Origin: Parashewanella curva
GTDB taxonomy: Bacteria; Pseudomonadota; Gammaproteobacteria; Enterobacterales; Shewanellaceae
Length of the DNA: 64,000 nucleotides
Assembly: GCF_003675895.1 (NCBI RefSeq)
Contig: NZ_ML014762.1
Span: 1 to 64,000 of the forward strand
Direction: 5' to 3'
Every line of letters starts with the position of its first letter. Positions within the stretch are counted from its first letter, which is position 1. The notes under the pieces are model-generated. The model worked only from the letters and a program-made list of their open reading frames with translations, had not been told where the DNA came from and did no database searches. A program made the position numbers and the translations under genes. Shown in pieces: positions 1-8,989 of this stretch.

Positions 1-78
1 TTGTGCAAACAAATCCATTTTTATCGTCAGTTGAAGGGAATTTGCAGATCTGATCGCCACTTTTTCAAACAGTTCCAT
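1..78 (-). CDS. Possible 5' end of a leftward gene (partial)
   Basis: An ATG at 78 on the minus strand opens a frame of 26 codons, beginning MELFEKVAIR, that runs without a stop to the window edge. There is no clear Shine-Dalgarno sequence and I do not recognise the protein. The frame is too short to exclude chance. A plus-strand frame is also open from base 1 to a stop at 88-90 and could be the tail of a rightward gene instead. Confidence 0.25.
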   Translation of the reverse strand, partial: MELFEKVAIRSANSLQLTIKMDLFAQ

Positions 79-249
79 GAAAAAGTTTAATTGCTTAGAA
101 AGTGATCACATTGTGTAGATACCTATGGGTATGGGCGATTTAATATCTTTTATTCTTCGCTTTTGAGAGAGTTGTACTTGCAGCTAAAGTAAAAATCCTC
201 TATAACAGCGTCCCTTAATTCAAAGCTCAACAGTAAAATTGGTGTCTCA

Positions 250-918
250 ATGCAATATCCAGTAAATGAAGTGTTTGAAACCATTCAAGGTGAAGGTAGT
301 CATACTGGAGTTCCTGCAATTTTTGTTCGTCTTCAAGGTTGTCCTGTAGGCTGTAGTTGGTGCGATACTAAGCAAACGTGGGAGCAGGAGCTGCATAATC
401 AAGTTGCACCAGAAGAAGTCATTCAGGTTGATGGTACGATAGGGCGCTGGGCAATGCATTCCGCTGAATCTTTAATGTCCGCTTTTCAAGATAAAGGGTT
501 TACTGCCAAATTAGTTGTGATAACTGGCGGGGAGCCATGTATTCATGACTTAACGGAATTAACGCAAGGGCTACATGCCAACGGTTATCAAGCCCAAATT
601 GAAACCAGCGGCACATTTGCAGTTAAGTGCGATGAGCAAACCTATGTGACAGTGTCACCGAAAATTAATATGAAAGGCGGGTATAAGGTTTTAGATCAAG
701 CCTTAAAGCGAGCGAATGAAATTAAGCATCCAATAGCCAAGCAAGGGCATATTGATGAGCTGGATGAGCTACTTGACGGCGTTGATCTATCTGAAAAGAC
801 GATTTGTTTACAGCCCATTAGCCAAAAGCCTAGAGCTACTGAATTAGCCATGGCAACGTGTATTAAACGTAACTGGCGTTTATCAATTCAAACCCATAAA
901 TATTTAGATATTGATTGA
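250..918 (+). CDS. queE: 7-carboxy-7-deazaguanine synthase QueE (radical SAM)
   Basis: Converts 6-carboxytetrahydropterin to 7-carboxy-7-deazaguanine, the ring contraction in queuosine (preQ0) biosynthesis. The N-terminus carries the QueE signature [18 protein letters not shown] and the cluster-binding cysteines in [10 protein letters not shown] (C-x3-C-x2-C, about residues 31-38), then the SAM-contacting ITGGEP near residue 96. At 222 residues it has the usual length. It is preceded by about 170 bp without an obvious gene. The previous step of the pathway, QueD, may be represented by the pterin-synthase-fold gene at 54237, but the two are not linked. Identification is firm from motif and length. 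Confidence 0.95.
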   Translation: MQYPVNEVFETIQGEGSHTGVPAIFVRLQGCPVGCSWCDTKQTWEQELHNQVAPEEVIQVDGTIGRWAMHSAESLMSAFQDKGFTAKLVVITGGEPCIHDLTELTQGLHANGYQAQIETSGTFAVKCDEQTYVTVSPKINMKGGYKVLDQALKRANEIKHPIAKQGHIDELDELLDGVDLSEKTICLQPISQKPRATELAMATCIKRNWRLSIQTHKYLDID

Positions 919-1015
919 TATTTGCTCACTGTAATAGATTGATTAATAGATATTAACGTGACAGTTTTAGTTATTTGTAATATTTTTGAAGCGTCAATGT
1001 TATTATTGTTTCATT

Positions 1016-2206
1016 ATGTCTATTACCACTTCCGCACCTACATCTCGAGTTGAGTTCATTAATGCTGCCGACTTTTATACATCAGAGGAAGCGTTAACTA
1101 ATTTAGAAGATGGTTCATTTCATCAAGGTTCTGTTATTCGATTGCATTTGAATGACGGAACCTTTGCTTTCTATTATGTTAATTCGCCACTGCCAACTTC
1201 ACCTGAAAATAGGCAGCTTTTGATTTCCCATTATTTGAATAAAACGGAAGGGTACACATTTACAGAGGCTAACAAATTAGTTAAGGAACACCTAAAGACT
1301 TTTGCACTATATACAACAGAGTTAAATACGCAGGACAATCAGATTCACCACGCATTGCTGGCTGCTTTTCATTGTATTGAATTAAAACAGAAAAAGCAGG
1401 CTCAACGCCTCAGCGAGCAACAGGCTTCGTTGATTAATAATCAAGCTAACTATCTAGCAGCACTGACAATCTTTATGATGTTTTTTAAACAGACAAGGTG
1501 CTTTGAAAGACAGGCGATAAAAATATTAGATGGTGAAATTAATTCGTTAGAAACAATAGCGAAGGGCATAATCCCTAAGTCTCTTCTGGGGGCGGTAAGG
1601 CTAAAGAAATTACTTCAACGTTCATGTAAGCCTGATGCAATTTCGCAAAATATAGATGCTTATCTTCAACGGTTTATGAATATATATTTTCGACTTTTGA
1701 CGATCTTCTTACAAATCCACCAGGCTTATTCTGAGGTTCATGCAAAAGAAGTGGCAGATTGTCTTAAAAATGCGTCTGAATTCCGTATTGAAATTGGGTG
1801 TGGACGAGGAATGGCGACAGCAGCGCTTAATCCATACTTAAAAGTTAGTGCAGCCAGCGATTTGGCACGTCCCATAGATCCATGGCCTAATGTGGAAGTC
1901 TTCCAAAATAGCATTGTAGATACCATTAAGTTCTATAGTGAACATGATGTTTTATATCTACTTCATCATCCCATTGGCCGTTGTATTAGTGAAGTTGTTG
2001 AAACAAAACTTCCAGTTCTAATTTATGCGACGGGAAAACGAACTCTATTCGAAGATAAAGAAAATGTTCAGCTACAAATCTTATCGTTTGAACATCAACC
2101 AACTTGCCTTGATGATGATATAGCTTGTTTGCTTGGTATCAATATGACGAGTGAAAAATTTCGTGAAAAAGTTGAACTAATCCCTGAAAAATATTTAAAG
2201 AAATAA
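1016..2206 (+). CDS. Unknown protein with a C-terminal methyltransferase-like segment
   Basis: I do not recognise the family. The protein is about 396 residues when started at the ATG at 1016; the frame can also begin at a TTG at 986, giving 10 more, Cys/Tyr-rich residues, but the ATG version starts with a soluble-looking MSITTSAPTSR. The middle is helical and charged. Near residue 260 there is EIGCGRGMATAAL, which resembles glycine-rich motif I of SAM-dependent methyltransferases, followed by an acidic position in AASDLARP. Motifs further downstream are not clear, so the fold is an inference. There is no signal peptide or membrane segment. It sits alone between queE and two small convergent membrane-protein genes and looks like an accessory gene. 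Confidence 0.6.
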   Translation: MSITTSAPTSRVEFINAADFYTSEEALTNLEDGSFHQGSVIRLHLNDGTFAFYYVNSPLPTSPENRQLLISHYLNKTEGYTFTEANKLVKEHLKTFALYTTELNTQDNQIHHALLAAFHCIELKQKKQAQRLSEQQASLINNQANYLAALTIFMMFFKQTRCFERQAIKILDGEINSLETIAKGIIPKSLLGAVRLKKLLQRSCKPDAISQNIDAYLQRFMNIYFRLLTIFLQIHQAYSEVHAKEVADCLKNASEFRIEIGCGRGMATAALNPYLKVSAASDLARPIDPWPNVEVFQNSIVDTIKFYSEHDVLYLLHHPIGRCISEVVETKLPVLIYATGKRTLFEDKENVQLQILSFEHQPTCLDDDIACLLGINMTSEKFREKVELIPEKYLKK

Positions 2207-2252
2207 ACTGAAACAGAATTTAGATTATGGCCAACATAAGCTGGCTTTTTAG

Positions 2253-2696
2253 TTACCATGTTGAGTTAGTTGAATTGCATAGGCTGTTGTTTCCATGACC
2301 AAAACATACGCCAATGACTGCGAAAAAGAGCAGAAGAGAAATGGCTACCGCTACAATTGTTACAATAAAACAGTCCTTCGTTTGTTTGTGGTGACAGAAT
2401 CTATATAGTTTGCTTGAAGGTGCTTTTTCCTGAGAAGCTCTGATAGATTTATCATTAGCTTGAACCAGCTCTCTTGAGCCACTTAAATTAATAGTACTCG
2501 CTTGCGTTTCAGGTTCTGCACTAAAATAGGCTGAATTCGTTTGAGTCGATTTACTACAGCTTTTAGAATGTGAAATCAACTTATAGGTTTTATCTTCTAT
2601 GATTAGCTTTTCTTGAGACTGAGAAGCAGGAGTGTTCGGTTGTTGATAAGCAATTTCTGGAGACAAGTGGTCAAAAAATTCAATTTTTGCAGCCAT
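2253..2696 (-). CDS. Small protein with C-terminal transmembrane anchor, unknown function
   Basis: About 147 residues from the ATG at 2696 (MAAKIEFFDHLS), which has AAGAG about ten bases upstream; an in-frame ATG at 2720 would add eight residues. The first 100 residues are polar and rich in Ser, Gln and Lys. A single hydrophobic helix (IVTIVAVAISLLLFFAVIGV) lies near the end and is followed by a short tail rich in Asn, Ser and Cys. There is no signal peptide, so the polar part probably stays cytosolic or, if exported, faces the host side. It has the same architecture as the neighbour at 2811. No family recognised. Confidence 0.55.
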   Translation of the reverse strand: MAAKIEFFDHLSPEIAYQQPNTPASQSQEKLIIEDKTYKLISHSKSCSKSTQTNSAYFSAEPETQASTINLSGSRELVQANDKSIRASQEKAPSSKLYRFCHHKQTKDCFIVTIVAVAISLLLFFAVIGVCFGHGNNSLCNSTNSTW

Positions 2697-2810
2697 GATC
2701 TGTAAATCTCTTAAATTCATATGCGCCTACACTTACGCATACAGGACTCAAAGTACAATGAATTATTGTTCAACTATTAAACTTAAATTAGTTGAGGATT
2801 AGGTCTGGTT

Positions 2811-3167
2811 TTAATTGGCTTGAGCAAGCATTAATAAAATGATGATTACCCCTATGCCCAAGCCAAAAGATAAACTTGCAAGGATGAAAGCACATGATAC
2901 AACATGACTGTCCTTCATTGTCCACTGCTTTGAACGTGCAGTATCTGTATTTCTAGGCTTTCCATAGAAAACTTGCTTTTCTGGATCATGTGTTACTTTC
3001 ACATTTGTGTGAAATGTTGAGTGCTGCAATGCTGAGCCATTTAACTCTGTTATTTGATATTTTACATCTACATCTAGCGTTAATGGCATAGCTGGAGTGT
3101 GGCCGTTGGCTTCACCCTTATAAGGATAGGCAGAATCCATTGGATTCGCCGATAGTTGAGTAACCAT
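2811..3167 (-). CDS. Small tail-anchored membrane protein, unknown function
   Basis: 118 residues: a polar N-terminal region with predicted beta content (LTLDVDVKYQITELNG, TFHTNVKVTHDPEKQVFYGK) and one hydrophobic segment at the very C-terminus (ILASLSFGLGIGVIIILLML), ending four residues later. No signal peptide and no convincing ribosome binding site in front of the ATG at 3167; an internal ATG nine codons downstream is an alternative start. It lies upstream of, and codirectional with, the gene at 2253, with a gap of 114 bp. I see no similarity to a family I know. Confidence 0.5.
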   Translation of the reverse strand: MVTQLSANPMDSAYPYKGEANGHTPAMPLTLDVDVKYQITELNGSALQHSTFHTNVKVTHDPEKQVFYGKPRNTDTARSKQWTMKDSHVVSCAFILASLSFGLGIGVIIILLMLAQAN

Positions 3168-3234
3168 AACAATACAAAAAATAAATTTGTTCCATTGTTA
3201 TATTAACGAGCTGCCAATCCTAGTTAATTATTGT

Positions 3235-4278
3235 TTAAGCAAACTGCTCCAGCCAAGACTTCGATTTTGATAAATCTCCGATATTAGCTGTCACCCAAGT
3301 ATCATCATAATAAGTATTTAAATAGCGGGTTCCTGAATCACAAAGTAAGGTGACAATTGATCCTGTCTCACCATTGTTTTTCATTTTTTCAGCAAGCAGC
3401 AAAGCACCATATAAATTTGTACCAGTAGATGCCCCCGCTTTTTTACCTATGATTTGTTCAAGCCAATGAATTGTTGCGATTGAAGCTGTGTCTGGAATTT
3501 TAAGCATATGATCAACCACACCAGAAATAAAAGAAGGCTCTACTCGCGGGCGGCCTATGCCTTCAATTTTACTGCCTGTTTTACAGGTGAGCGCTTTGTT
3601 GCCAGTTTGATAGTAATCATAAAAAACCGAGTTGTCAGAATCGACGACACAGAGCTTAGTGTCTAATGCCTGATAACGAAGATAACGACCTATAGTTGCT
3701 GATGTCCCGCCTGTCCCTGGACTCATGACAATCCACTTAGGAATTGGGTGAGGCTCTCGTGTCATTTGTGTAAAAATAGAATCGGCAATATTGTTGTTAC
3801 CACGCCAGTCAGTGGCACGCTCTGCATACGTAAACTGATCCATATAGTGACCGTTAAGTTCTTTAGCTAAACGCTCAGATTCGGCATAGATTTCACTTGA
3901 ATGATCAACAAAATGGCATCTACCACCATAAAATTCAATTTGCTGAATTTTCTTTTTAGCAGTACTGCTAGGCATAACGGCAATAAAGGGCAGACCTAAC
4001 AATCTTGCAAAATAGGCCTCAGAAACCGCGGTGCTGCCAGAGGAGGACTCAATAATCGTAGTATCTTGTTTTACCCAGCCATTACAGATGGCATAAAGAA
4101 ACAAAGAGCGTGCAAGGCGGTGCTTTAAACTGCCTGTAGGGTGCGTACTTTCATCTTTTAGGTAAATATCTATACCAGCAAGGCTTGGAATATCTAGTTT
4201 GATTAAGTGAGTGTCAGCACTACGCTGATAGTCTGCTTCGATTTTTTGTATAGCTTGATTTACCCAAGAATTACTCAT
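3235..4278 (-). CDS. PLP-dependent cysteine synthase family protein
   Basis: A fold-type II PLP enzyme of the O-acetylserine sulfhydrylase / cystathionine beta-synthase superfamily. Visible motifs: [16 protein letters not shown], with the PLP-binding lysine in SLKHR near residue 50; [12 protein letters not shown], the substrate loop; and [14 protein letters not shown], the phosphate-binding glycine loop. Near the C-terminus [11 protein letters not shown] and [14 protein letters not shown] are also typical. The substrate is uncertain, because this branch is distinct from CysK and CysM. I start at the ATG at 4278 (MSNSWVNQ); an upstream in-frame ATG at 4290 adds four residues. It lies immediately 3' of the tRNA-Tyr cluster on the same strand. 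Confidence 0.85.
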   Translation of the reverse strand: MSNSWVNQAIQKIEADYQRSADTHLIKLDIPSLAGIDIYLKDESTHPTGSLKHRLARSLFLYAICNGWVKQDTTIIESSSGSTAVSEAYFARLLGLPFIAVMPSSTAKKKIQQIEFYGGRCHFVDHSSEIYAESERLAKELNGHYMDQFTYAERATDWRGNNNIADSIFTQMTREPHPIPKWIVMSPGTGGTSATIGRYLRYQALDTKLCVVDSDNSVFYDYYQTGNKALTCKTGSKIEGIGRPRVEPSFISGVVDHMLKIPDTASIATIHWLEQIIGKKAGASTGTNLYGALLLAEKMKNNGETGSIVTLLCDSGTRYLNTYYDDTWVTANIGDLSKSKSWLEQFA

Positions 4279-4357
4279 TGAAAATTCCATCTAAATAGAT
4301 TCTGAGTAAAGGATAGAGAAATTAGTATGGAAAAAAAAGCTTGTGGGTCAAAGAAAT

Positions 4358-4442
4358 TGGTGGAGGGAGAAGGATTCGAACCTTCGAAGGCGGAGCCGTC
4401 AGATTTACAGTCTGATCCCTTTGGCCACTCGGGAACCCCTCC
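4358..4442 (-). tRNA. tRNA-Tyr (GTA), third gene of the cluster
   Basis: 85 nt with encoded CCA. The acceptor stem GGAGGGG pairs with TCCCTCC (one G-T pair). Anticodon GTA lies in CTGTAAATC, there is a long variable arm, and the T arm is GGTTCGAATCC. This is a class II tyrosine tRNA. It is the copy furthest from the promoter and is separated from the next copy by 42 bp. Confidence 0.97.
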
Positions 4443-4484
4443 ACATTTGGAATTGTGCTTTGTTTCAAAATAAGAATAAATAAA

Positions 4485-4569
4485 TGGTGGAGGGAGAAGG
4501 ATTCGAACCTTCGAAGGCGGAGCCGTCAGATTTACAGTCTGATCCCTTTGGCCACTCGGGAACCCCTCC
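4485..4569 (-). tRNA. tRNA-Tyr (GTA), middle gene of the cluster
   Basis: 85 nt with encoded CCA. By eye it is identical to the copy at 4358, with the same anticodon (GTA) and long variable arm. It is separated from the upstream copy by 32 bp. Confidence 0.97.
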
Positions 4570-4601
4570 ATGACTATTTATTTATATTTTGATTGCAAAA
4601 A

Positions 4602-4686
4602 TGGTGGAGGGAGAAGGATTCGAACCTTCGAAGGCAGAGCCGTCAGATTTACAGTCTGATCCCTTTGGCCACTCGGGAACCCCTCC
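4602..4686 (-). tRNA. tRNA-Tyr (GTA), first gene of the cluster
   Basis: 85 nt with encoded CCA and anticodon GTA. It differs from the other two by one base in the variable arm (plus strand AAGGCAGAGCC instead of AAGGCGGAGCC). It lies nearest the promoter at 4703-4731. Confidence 0.97.
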
Positions 4687-4702
4687 TTATTTTGCGGCGG
4701 CA

Positions 4703-4731
4703 ATAGTAGTCAGATTTTTTCAAACTGTAAA
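4703..4731 (-). promoter_or_regulatory. Sigma-70 promoter of the tRNA-Tyr operon
   Basis: On the minus strand TTTACA (-35) and TACTAT (-10) are separated by exactly 17 bp. Just downstream, before the first tRNA, is a GC-rich discriminator-like stretch GCCGCCGC, as in stringently controlled stable-RNA promoters. The first tRNA begins 16 bp after the -10 box. Confidence 0.75.
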
Positions 4732-4811
4732 GGGTGAAAGTCAAATAAAGCTAAAGTTCTAGCTTGTATGGTCGATAAATTACCAAAGAAAGTCTTTTTT
4801 GATGAAAGTTT

Positions 4812-5246
4812 ATGCAGCTGAAGCCAGTAATAGTTAATGAGTTAGATATAGGAGGCCAATTAAACAAGGCCACCACGTCTAACCATCGCAGCGAGTTTTC
4901 ACTGTTACTGGCACTGATGTCGCAAGATGTTCAAGCTATGGCTCCGTTTTCTGAGAACTGCGCTCAGGAGTTAGTAACCGATCTATCAAAAGATGAAAAT
5001 CCAATCGATAATGGCTCTATTTTTCATAAATATGGTTTAACAGAGTTCAGACTTCAGCAAGAACTAAAGCCTGAAGCATTAGTGACTCGAGGATCAAGAT
5101 ACTTTGGTCTGCAACAAGCGATTGAAAATTGTGATATCCATGTTCAGCTAAAACATAACCCTGTTAAGCAAAATCAAAAAAAATTAGAACTAAATTTAGT
5201 TGAGAGCATTCAAAAGCAGGAGCAAATGCTCGATTTAGTGATCTAA
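4812..5246 (+). CDS. Conserved-looking protein of unknown function
   Basis: 144 residues, soluble and mostly helical, with no signal peptide or membrane segment. The N-terminus is hydrophobic and charged in alternation (MQLKPVIVNELDIGG) and there is an amphipathic stretch FSLLLALMSQDVQAM near residue 29. The C-terminal third is rich in Lys, Gln and Glu (KQNQKKLELNLVESIQKQEQ) and may form a coiled coil. The start ATG at 4812 lacks a strong ribosome binding site. It is transcribed away from the tRNA-Tyr operon, and the YfcZ-type gene follows 70 bp downstream in the same direction. I do not recognise the family. Confidence 0.6.
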   Translation: MQLKPVIVNELDIGGQLNKATTSNHRSEFSLLLALMSQDVQAMAPFSENCAQELVTDLSKDENPIDNGSIFHKYGLTEFRLQQELKPEALVTRGSRYFGLQQAIENCDIHVQLKHNPVKQNQKKLELNLVESIQKQEQMLDLVI

Positions 5247-5316
5247 GTCAGAGTTGAGGAAGAGGAAGATGACGATGACATATAATGCCGATTCTTTCTA
5301 AACAAAGAGGTTCGCC

Positions 5317-5607
5317 ATGAAAAGCATTAAACAAAACCAGTTATTGGATGTGAATGATACATGCAACACATGCGGTGCTTTTGTTGATGTTGGTGCCGTG
5401 ATTGGTGAAGATGATAAGCAGCTAGTGGTTTCTTTATCTGGTGACAGGGCTGAGCAAGAAGCTCAAGATTTAATCGCAGCAGCTACCAGTCAATTTAGCG
5501 ATGTGAGTTATCATCTTGATTCGATTAACAATGAATTAGTATTAACTTTTGATTTTGTAGTTGCAGTAGAGAAGATGCTTTTTCAAATGCAAAATAAATT
5601 AGTATAG
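5317..5607 (+). CDS. YfcZ/YiiS family (DUF406) small protein
   Basis: 96 residues matching the small DUF406 family typified by E. coli YfcZ and YiiS, whose function is unknown. Diagnostic features are the N-terminal cysteines and the CNTCGAFVDVGAVIG segment, the central acidic SGDRAEQEAQDLI helix, and the C-terminal LTFDFVVAVEKMLFQM, which corresponds to the DIDFTFACEAEMLIFQL end of YfcZ. An AAAGAGG ribosome binding site precedes the ATG. It is cytosolic, with no membrane segment. It lies between the unknown gene at 4812 and the c-di-GMP gene at 5703. Confidence 0.8.
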   Translation: MKSIKQNQLLDVNDTCNTCGAFVDVGAVIGEDDKQLVVSLSGDRAEQEAQDLIAAATSQFSDVSYHLDSINNELVLTFDFVVAVEKMLFQMQNKLV

Positions 5608-5702
5608 AATATTGTCATTTGGACAATGCAGGCTTGAATTACCCTCTTTTTATAAAGTAATCTTTGGCCTCATTGAAGGTTTGGCTTTCATAAGGGATAT
5701 AT

Positions 5703-7886
5703 GTGAAGCGTCGTAAGTATCAGCACATTGTTGAATCCATAGTTAACTCAGAACAAAAACAACAGGGAAATTTTAAAGAAACCGCTGAGTTGGTTACTGA
5801 TTTGTTACTAAAGCACCTAAACATCACAGGTGTCAGTGTTTGGTTGTTCAATCGTGCTCAAGAAGCGCTAAGTTTAGTTTCTCATAGTGGACTGAAAAGC
5901 ATCAAGGATGGTGAAAATTTCGTCCAAATTAACATCTACCCAAATTATTTAGAGCAACTCAAGAGCTGTAGAGTCATTGATGTCAACGATACTTCGACAG
6001 ACCCAAGAGTCGAAGAGTTTATCGAAACTTATATCAAGCCTAGTAATATTAAGTCCTTTCTAGATGTGCCTATTCGTATCAATGGTCATCTTGAAGGTGT
6101 TATTAATTTAGAACGAACTGACCAACAAAAAAATTGGACGGATAGCGAAATCTATTTTGTTTCTCAGCTTGCAGACCAATTAGCGTTAACTCTGGCCACG
6201 AATCATACCTATGCTCAAGATGAGCAAATATCTCTATTTAAATGTGCCGCTGAACAAGCTCAGCAGATTTTCATGTTAGTAAACATGGAAACTCAAATAG
6301 TAGAATTCGTAAATGATGCCTATGAAAAGATAACAGGTGTAGCCAAGGAAACTTTTATGGGTAAACCTATTACTGAGTTGATGATATTTAAATCTCGACC
6401 AGATGTTGCAGAAAATATGCTTGCTGCTCTCAAAAAAGGAGAGAAAGTTGTAGGTGAAGTTAAAGTTGATACACCTTCAGGTAAAAGTTATTGGGCTGGA
6501 TATAACTGTAGCCCGTTTATAACGTCGAGAGGGAAAAAATACGCTCTGATTAATAATGAAGATATTACTGAGAAACGTCAGCAACAAGAAGAGTTAGAGC
6601 GCTTAGCATGGAATTGTACGCTCACTAATTTAAAAAACCGAACCTATTTTAATAGCTTATTAGAACGCAGCTTTAATGGTTATTTAGTATTAATAGACCT
6701 TAAAAATTTCAAGCATTTTAATGATACTTATGGGCATGAAAAAGGCGATGCACTATTAATAGAGGTAGCGAGAAAGCTTAAACACTTCGCTGAGGTTAAA
6801 AAAGCAAAAGAAGTGGCGAGAGTTGGCAGTGATGAGTTTGCCATTATCTTAAGCAGTGAATTCTCGATGGATGAGATTGAGCATTTAGCTTTAGAACTTT
6901 ATCAAAATCTAAGTAGTAAAATTCAAATTAAGCGACAAAGTGTTGAGCCTAAACCTGCTTTGGCCATTGTGGATATTGCTGAAGTGGCTAATTTAGTCTC
7001 ACCTTTGACCAGTGCTGATTTGGCTTTGCAAATTGCCAAGAAAAAAGTGACGATACCCATTCAGTGCTTTAACCACGACTTATTATCCTCATTTTTAGAT
7101 AAAGCACAGATTGAGCAAGACCTGCATGTGGCGATGAATAACCGCCAATTCGAGCTTTATTACCAGCCATTGCGTGATTTAAAAACCGGTGAATACACAG
7201 GAGCAGAAGCCTTGATTCGCTGGAATCATCCCAAAAAAGGCGTCATTTTCCCGGGGAGTTTTATTGAGATTGCAGAACAAACCGGTTTTATTAATGTTCT
7301 GGGAGATTGGGTATTAGAAGAAGCGTGTCGGAAATTAAACCTGTGGCATCACCAAAAGCCTGATTTGACTATGAATGTCAATGTATCCGCGAGTCAATTA
7401 TTCAGCGACGACTTGTTTGAAAAAGTTTGGAATTTGCTTAACAAATATCAGCTAACGCCTCAGTCACTTATTTTGGAGATAACTGAAACGGAAATTATGA
7501 CTGATATTCAAATGGCTACAAATCTTTGTCAGCAATTATCAGAGCTAGGTGTTGGTTTAGCTATTGATGATTTTGGAACGGGATATAGCTCAATGCGTTA
7601 CTTGAAACAGCTGCCTATTTCAAAATTAAAAATCGATCGCTCGTTTATTTCGGATATTACCGACAGCCACGAAAGTCGAGAAATTGTTAATGCTATTATC
7701 GCGATGGCAAAAGCATTGAACTTATCTTTGACGGCAGAAGGGATTGAAACAGGAGAGCAAGAAGGCTATTTGATTGCACAGCATTGTCATCAAGGGCAAG
7801 GATATTTATACAGCCCAGCGATTCGAGAAGCGGACTTTATGAAGTTTCTTGAGATTGGGGAAGTAAAAGCTGAATGTGTCATGTAA
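5703..7886 (+). CDS. GAF-PAS-GGDEF-EAL c-di-GMP signalling protein
   Basis: 727 residues, starting at GTG 5703 after the ribosome binding site AAGGGA. Order of domains: GAF at about 25-165, PAS at about 178-290, GGDEF at about 300-460, EAL at about 470-715. No membrane helices, so a cytosolic sensor. The GGDEF signature reads GSDEF (375-379), a one-residue departure that may still allow GTP binding. The metal site residues of the EAL domain look intact: EALIRW at 502, an ETEIM motif, IDDFGTGYSS and LTAEGIE. The simplest reading is a c-di-GMP phosphodiesterase regulated by GAF, PAS and possibly GTP binding; dual activity cannot be excluded. Monocistronic by spacing. Confidence 0.9.
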   Translation: MKRRKYQHIVESIVNSEQKQQGNFKETAELVTDLLLKHLNITGVSVWLFNRAQEALSLVSHSGLKSIKDGENFVQINIYPNYLEQLKSCRVIDVNDTSTDPRVEEFIETYIKPSNIKSFLDVPIRINGHLEGVINLERTDQQKNWTDSEIYFVSQLADQLALTLATNHTYAQDEQISLFKCAAEQAQQIFMLVNMETQIVEFVNDAYEKITGVAKETFMGKPITELMIFKSRPDVAENMLAALKKGEKVVGEVKVDTPSGKSYWAGYNCSPFITSRGKKYALINNEDITEKRQQQEELERLAWNCTLTNLKNRTYFNSLLERSFNGYLVLIDLKNFKHFNDTYGHEKGDALLIEVARKLKHFAEVKKAKEVARVGSDEFAIILSSEFSMDEIEHLALELYQNLSSKIQIKRQSVEPKPALAIVDIAEVANLVSPLTSADLALQIAKKKVTIPIQCFNHDLLSSFLDKAQIEQDLHVAMNNRQFELYYQPLRDLKTGEYTGAEALIRWNHPKKGVIFPGSFIEIAEQTGFINVLGDWVLEEACRKLNLWHHQKPDLTMNVNVSASQLFSDDLFEKVWNLLNKYQLTPQSLILEITETEIMTDIQMATNLCQQLSELGVGLAIDDFGTGYSSMRYLKQLPISKLKIDRSFISDITDSHESREIVNAIIAMAKALNLSLTAEGIETGEQEGYLIAQHCHQGQGYLYSPAIREADFMKFLEIGEVKAECVM

Positions 7887-7952
7887 TCCAGCAATCTCAT
7901 TTTCTAGCTCAGCCTAATTCAAACAAATTTCTGGTTATTCTGCACCTGTAGT

Positions 7953-8438
7953 CTAGACCCTAAAAGACTCAACCACTTTTGAACAACATTTTTTGAACTT
8001 TAACCCACTACCACAAAAGCAAGTATCATTACGAGTAGGGAGTGTAACCTTAAAGTGCTCTCCATCAGTATAAAACCAGCGTCCATCTTTCAATATAAAA
8101 TTAGATTTTTCAAAAATAGCGTCGAGCTGATTTGACAAGCAATACCAAGCTTTAAAGGTGACAGTACCAGAGTGGGCGTTTTGTGTTGACTCAATAACAT
8201 TCAAAGCAAGCCAATAGGGCAGAGGAGGAGTTGCTAATTGCTCTGCCGTAATCCCAGGGTGAAATGCTTCATCTTGAGTTGCAATAATATATTCGAAGTT
8301 TCTCTTTACAAAAGCACTATAGCGAGAGCGCATTAATTCTTCTGGAGAGTTTGCATAGCGTGTTTGATTATGTAATGCGTAACAACAATCCTGATATGGT
8401 TCTTGAAACCCACAAGGGCAAAGTGGAGTATCACTCAT
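7953..8438 (-). CDS. YchJ family (UPF0225) SEC-C motif protein
   Basis: 161 residues with a zinc-binding SEC-C motif at each end: CPCGFQEPYQDCC near residue 7 and CFCGSGLKFKKCC near residue 139. Between them is the YchJ core (SPEELMRSRYSAFVKRNFEYI, then an NTF2-like fold with VTFKAWY). Function is not established; SEC-C motifs bind zinc and occur on SecA and many small proteins. It starts only 2 bp after the stop of the upstream secreted-protein gene at 8441, so the two are almost certainly co-transcribed and perhaps translationally coupled. Confidence 0.85.
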   Translation of the reverse strand: MSDTPLCPCGFQEPYQDCCYALHNQTRYANSPEELMRSRYSAFVKRNFEYIIATQDEAFHPGITAEQLATPPLPYWLALNVIESTQNAHSGTVTFKAWYCLSNQLDAIFEKSNFILKDGRWFYTDGEHFKVTLPTRNDTCFCGSGLKFKKCCSKVVESFRV

Positions 8439-8440
8439 TG

Positions 8441-8989
8441 TTATTCCTTAGAGAGCATTTTTGTTTTACTGAAAAATAACAATTTTTCTGGTGTAAGTCC
8501 AAAGTAATGACGAGGCTTTGTATGGGTATTCATTTCGGTTTTCCAAGAGGTGACTTCAGGAGAGCTTCTGTCACCTATTATCAAAAATTTGCTCGCAAAC
8601 TCAGAGACACCTTGTTCAGTATGGGAGGCGGGAAATACACGAATTAATAGATACCCTATATCTGTTACTCTCTCTTGGGTGATTTCTCTATTTATAATTC
8701 GAAACCCAACACTAACCTTAGCGTTTTTGTGTTTTACACGATTAAAAAACTTTTGATAAATCTGCTCAATATTTTTGTTTCCGAATACGAGCTTATCTTT
8801 TCGATGTTCGGAAATGTAAATGGCATCTTTGTGATAAATGTTTGCTAGACGTTTACTATCAAGAGCAGAAAACGCTTCAATATAAGCCTGATAGTTTTGA
8901 TTCATTTTTTGGTTGATCTGCAGTTGTGAATTAGCCAATGAGTGATGGCTCAATACAAAAATACTAATGAACAGCAAAATAGAACGCAT
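8441..8989 (-). CDS. Secreted SnoaL/NTF2-like protein
   Basis: 182 residues with a signal peptide (MRSILLFISIFVLSHHSLA, cleavage about residue 19). The mature part, NQNYQAYIEAFSALDSKRLA then IYHKDAIYISEHRKDKLVFG, has the cone-shaped NTF2/SnoaL layout: a helix pair followed by a curved sheet. The fold often binds small hydrophobic ligands or acts as a scaffold, and no catalytic residues are evident. It is probably periplasmic. It is the first gene of a two-gene operon with the YchJ-type gene, whose product has the same fold, and is divergent from the cyclase toxin gene at 9167. Confidence 0.65.
   Translation of the reverse strand: MRSILLFISIFVLSHHSLANSQLQINQKMNQNYQAYIEAFSALDSKRLANIYHKDAIYISEHRKDKLVFGNKNIEQIYQKFFNRVKHKNAKVSVGFRIINREITQERVTDIGYLLIRVFPASHTEQGVSEFASKFLIIGDRSSPEVTSWKTEMNTHTKPRHYFGLTPEKLLFFSKTKMLSKE

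Noticed and set aside
4275-4571. A 98-codon leftward open frame
   Set aside because: It runs through two tRNA-Tyr genes; its repeated peptide is just the translated tRNA sequence.
4358-4686. Three near-identical 85-bp units spaced by 32-42 bp, which at first look like a repeat or CRISPR-like array
   Set aside because: Each unit folds as a complete class II tRNA with a GTA anticodon and encoded CCA.
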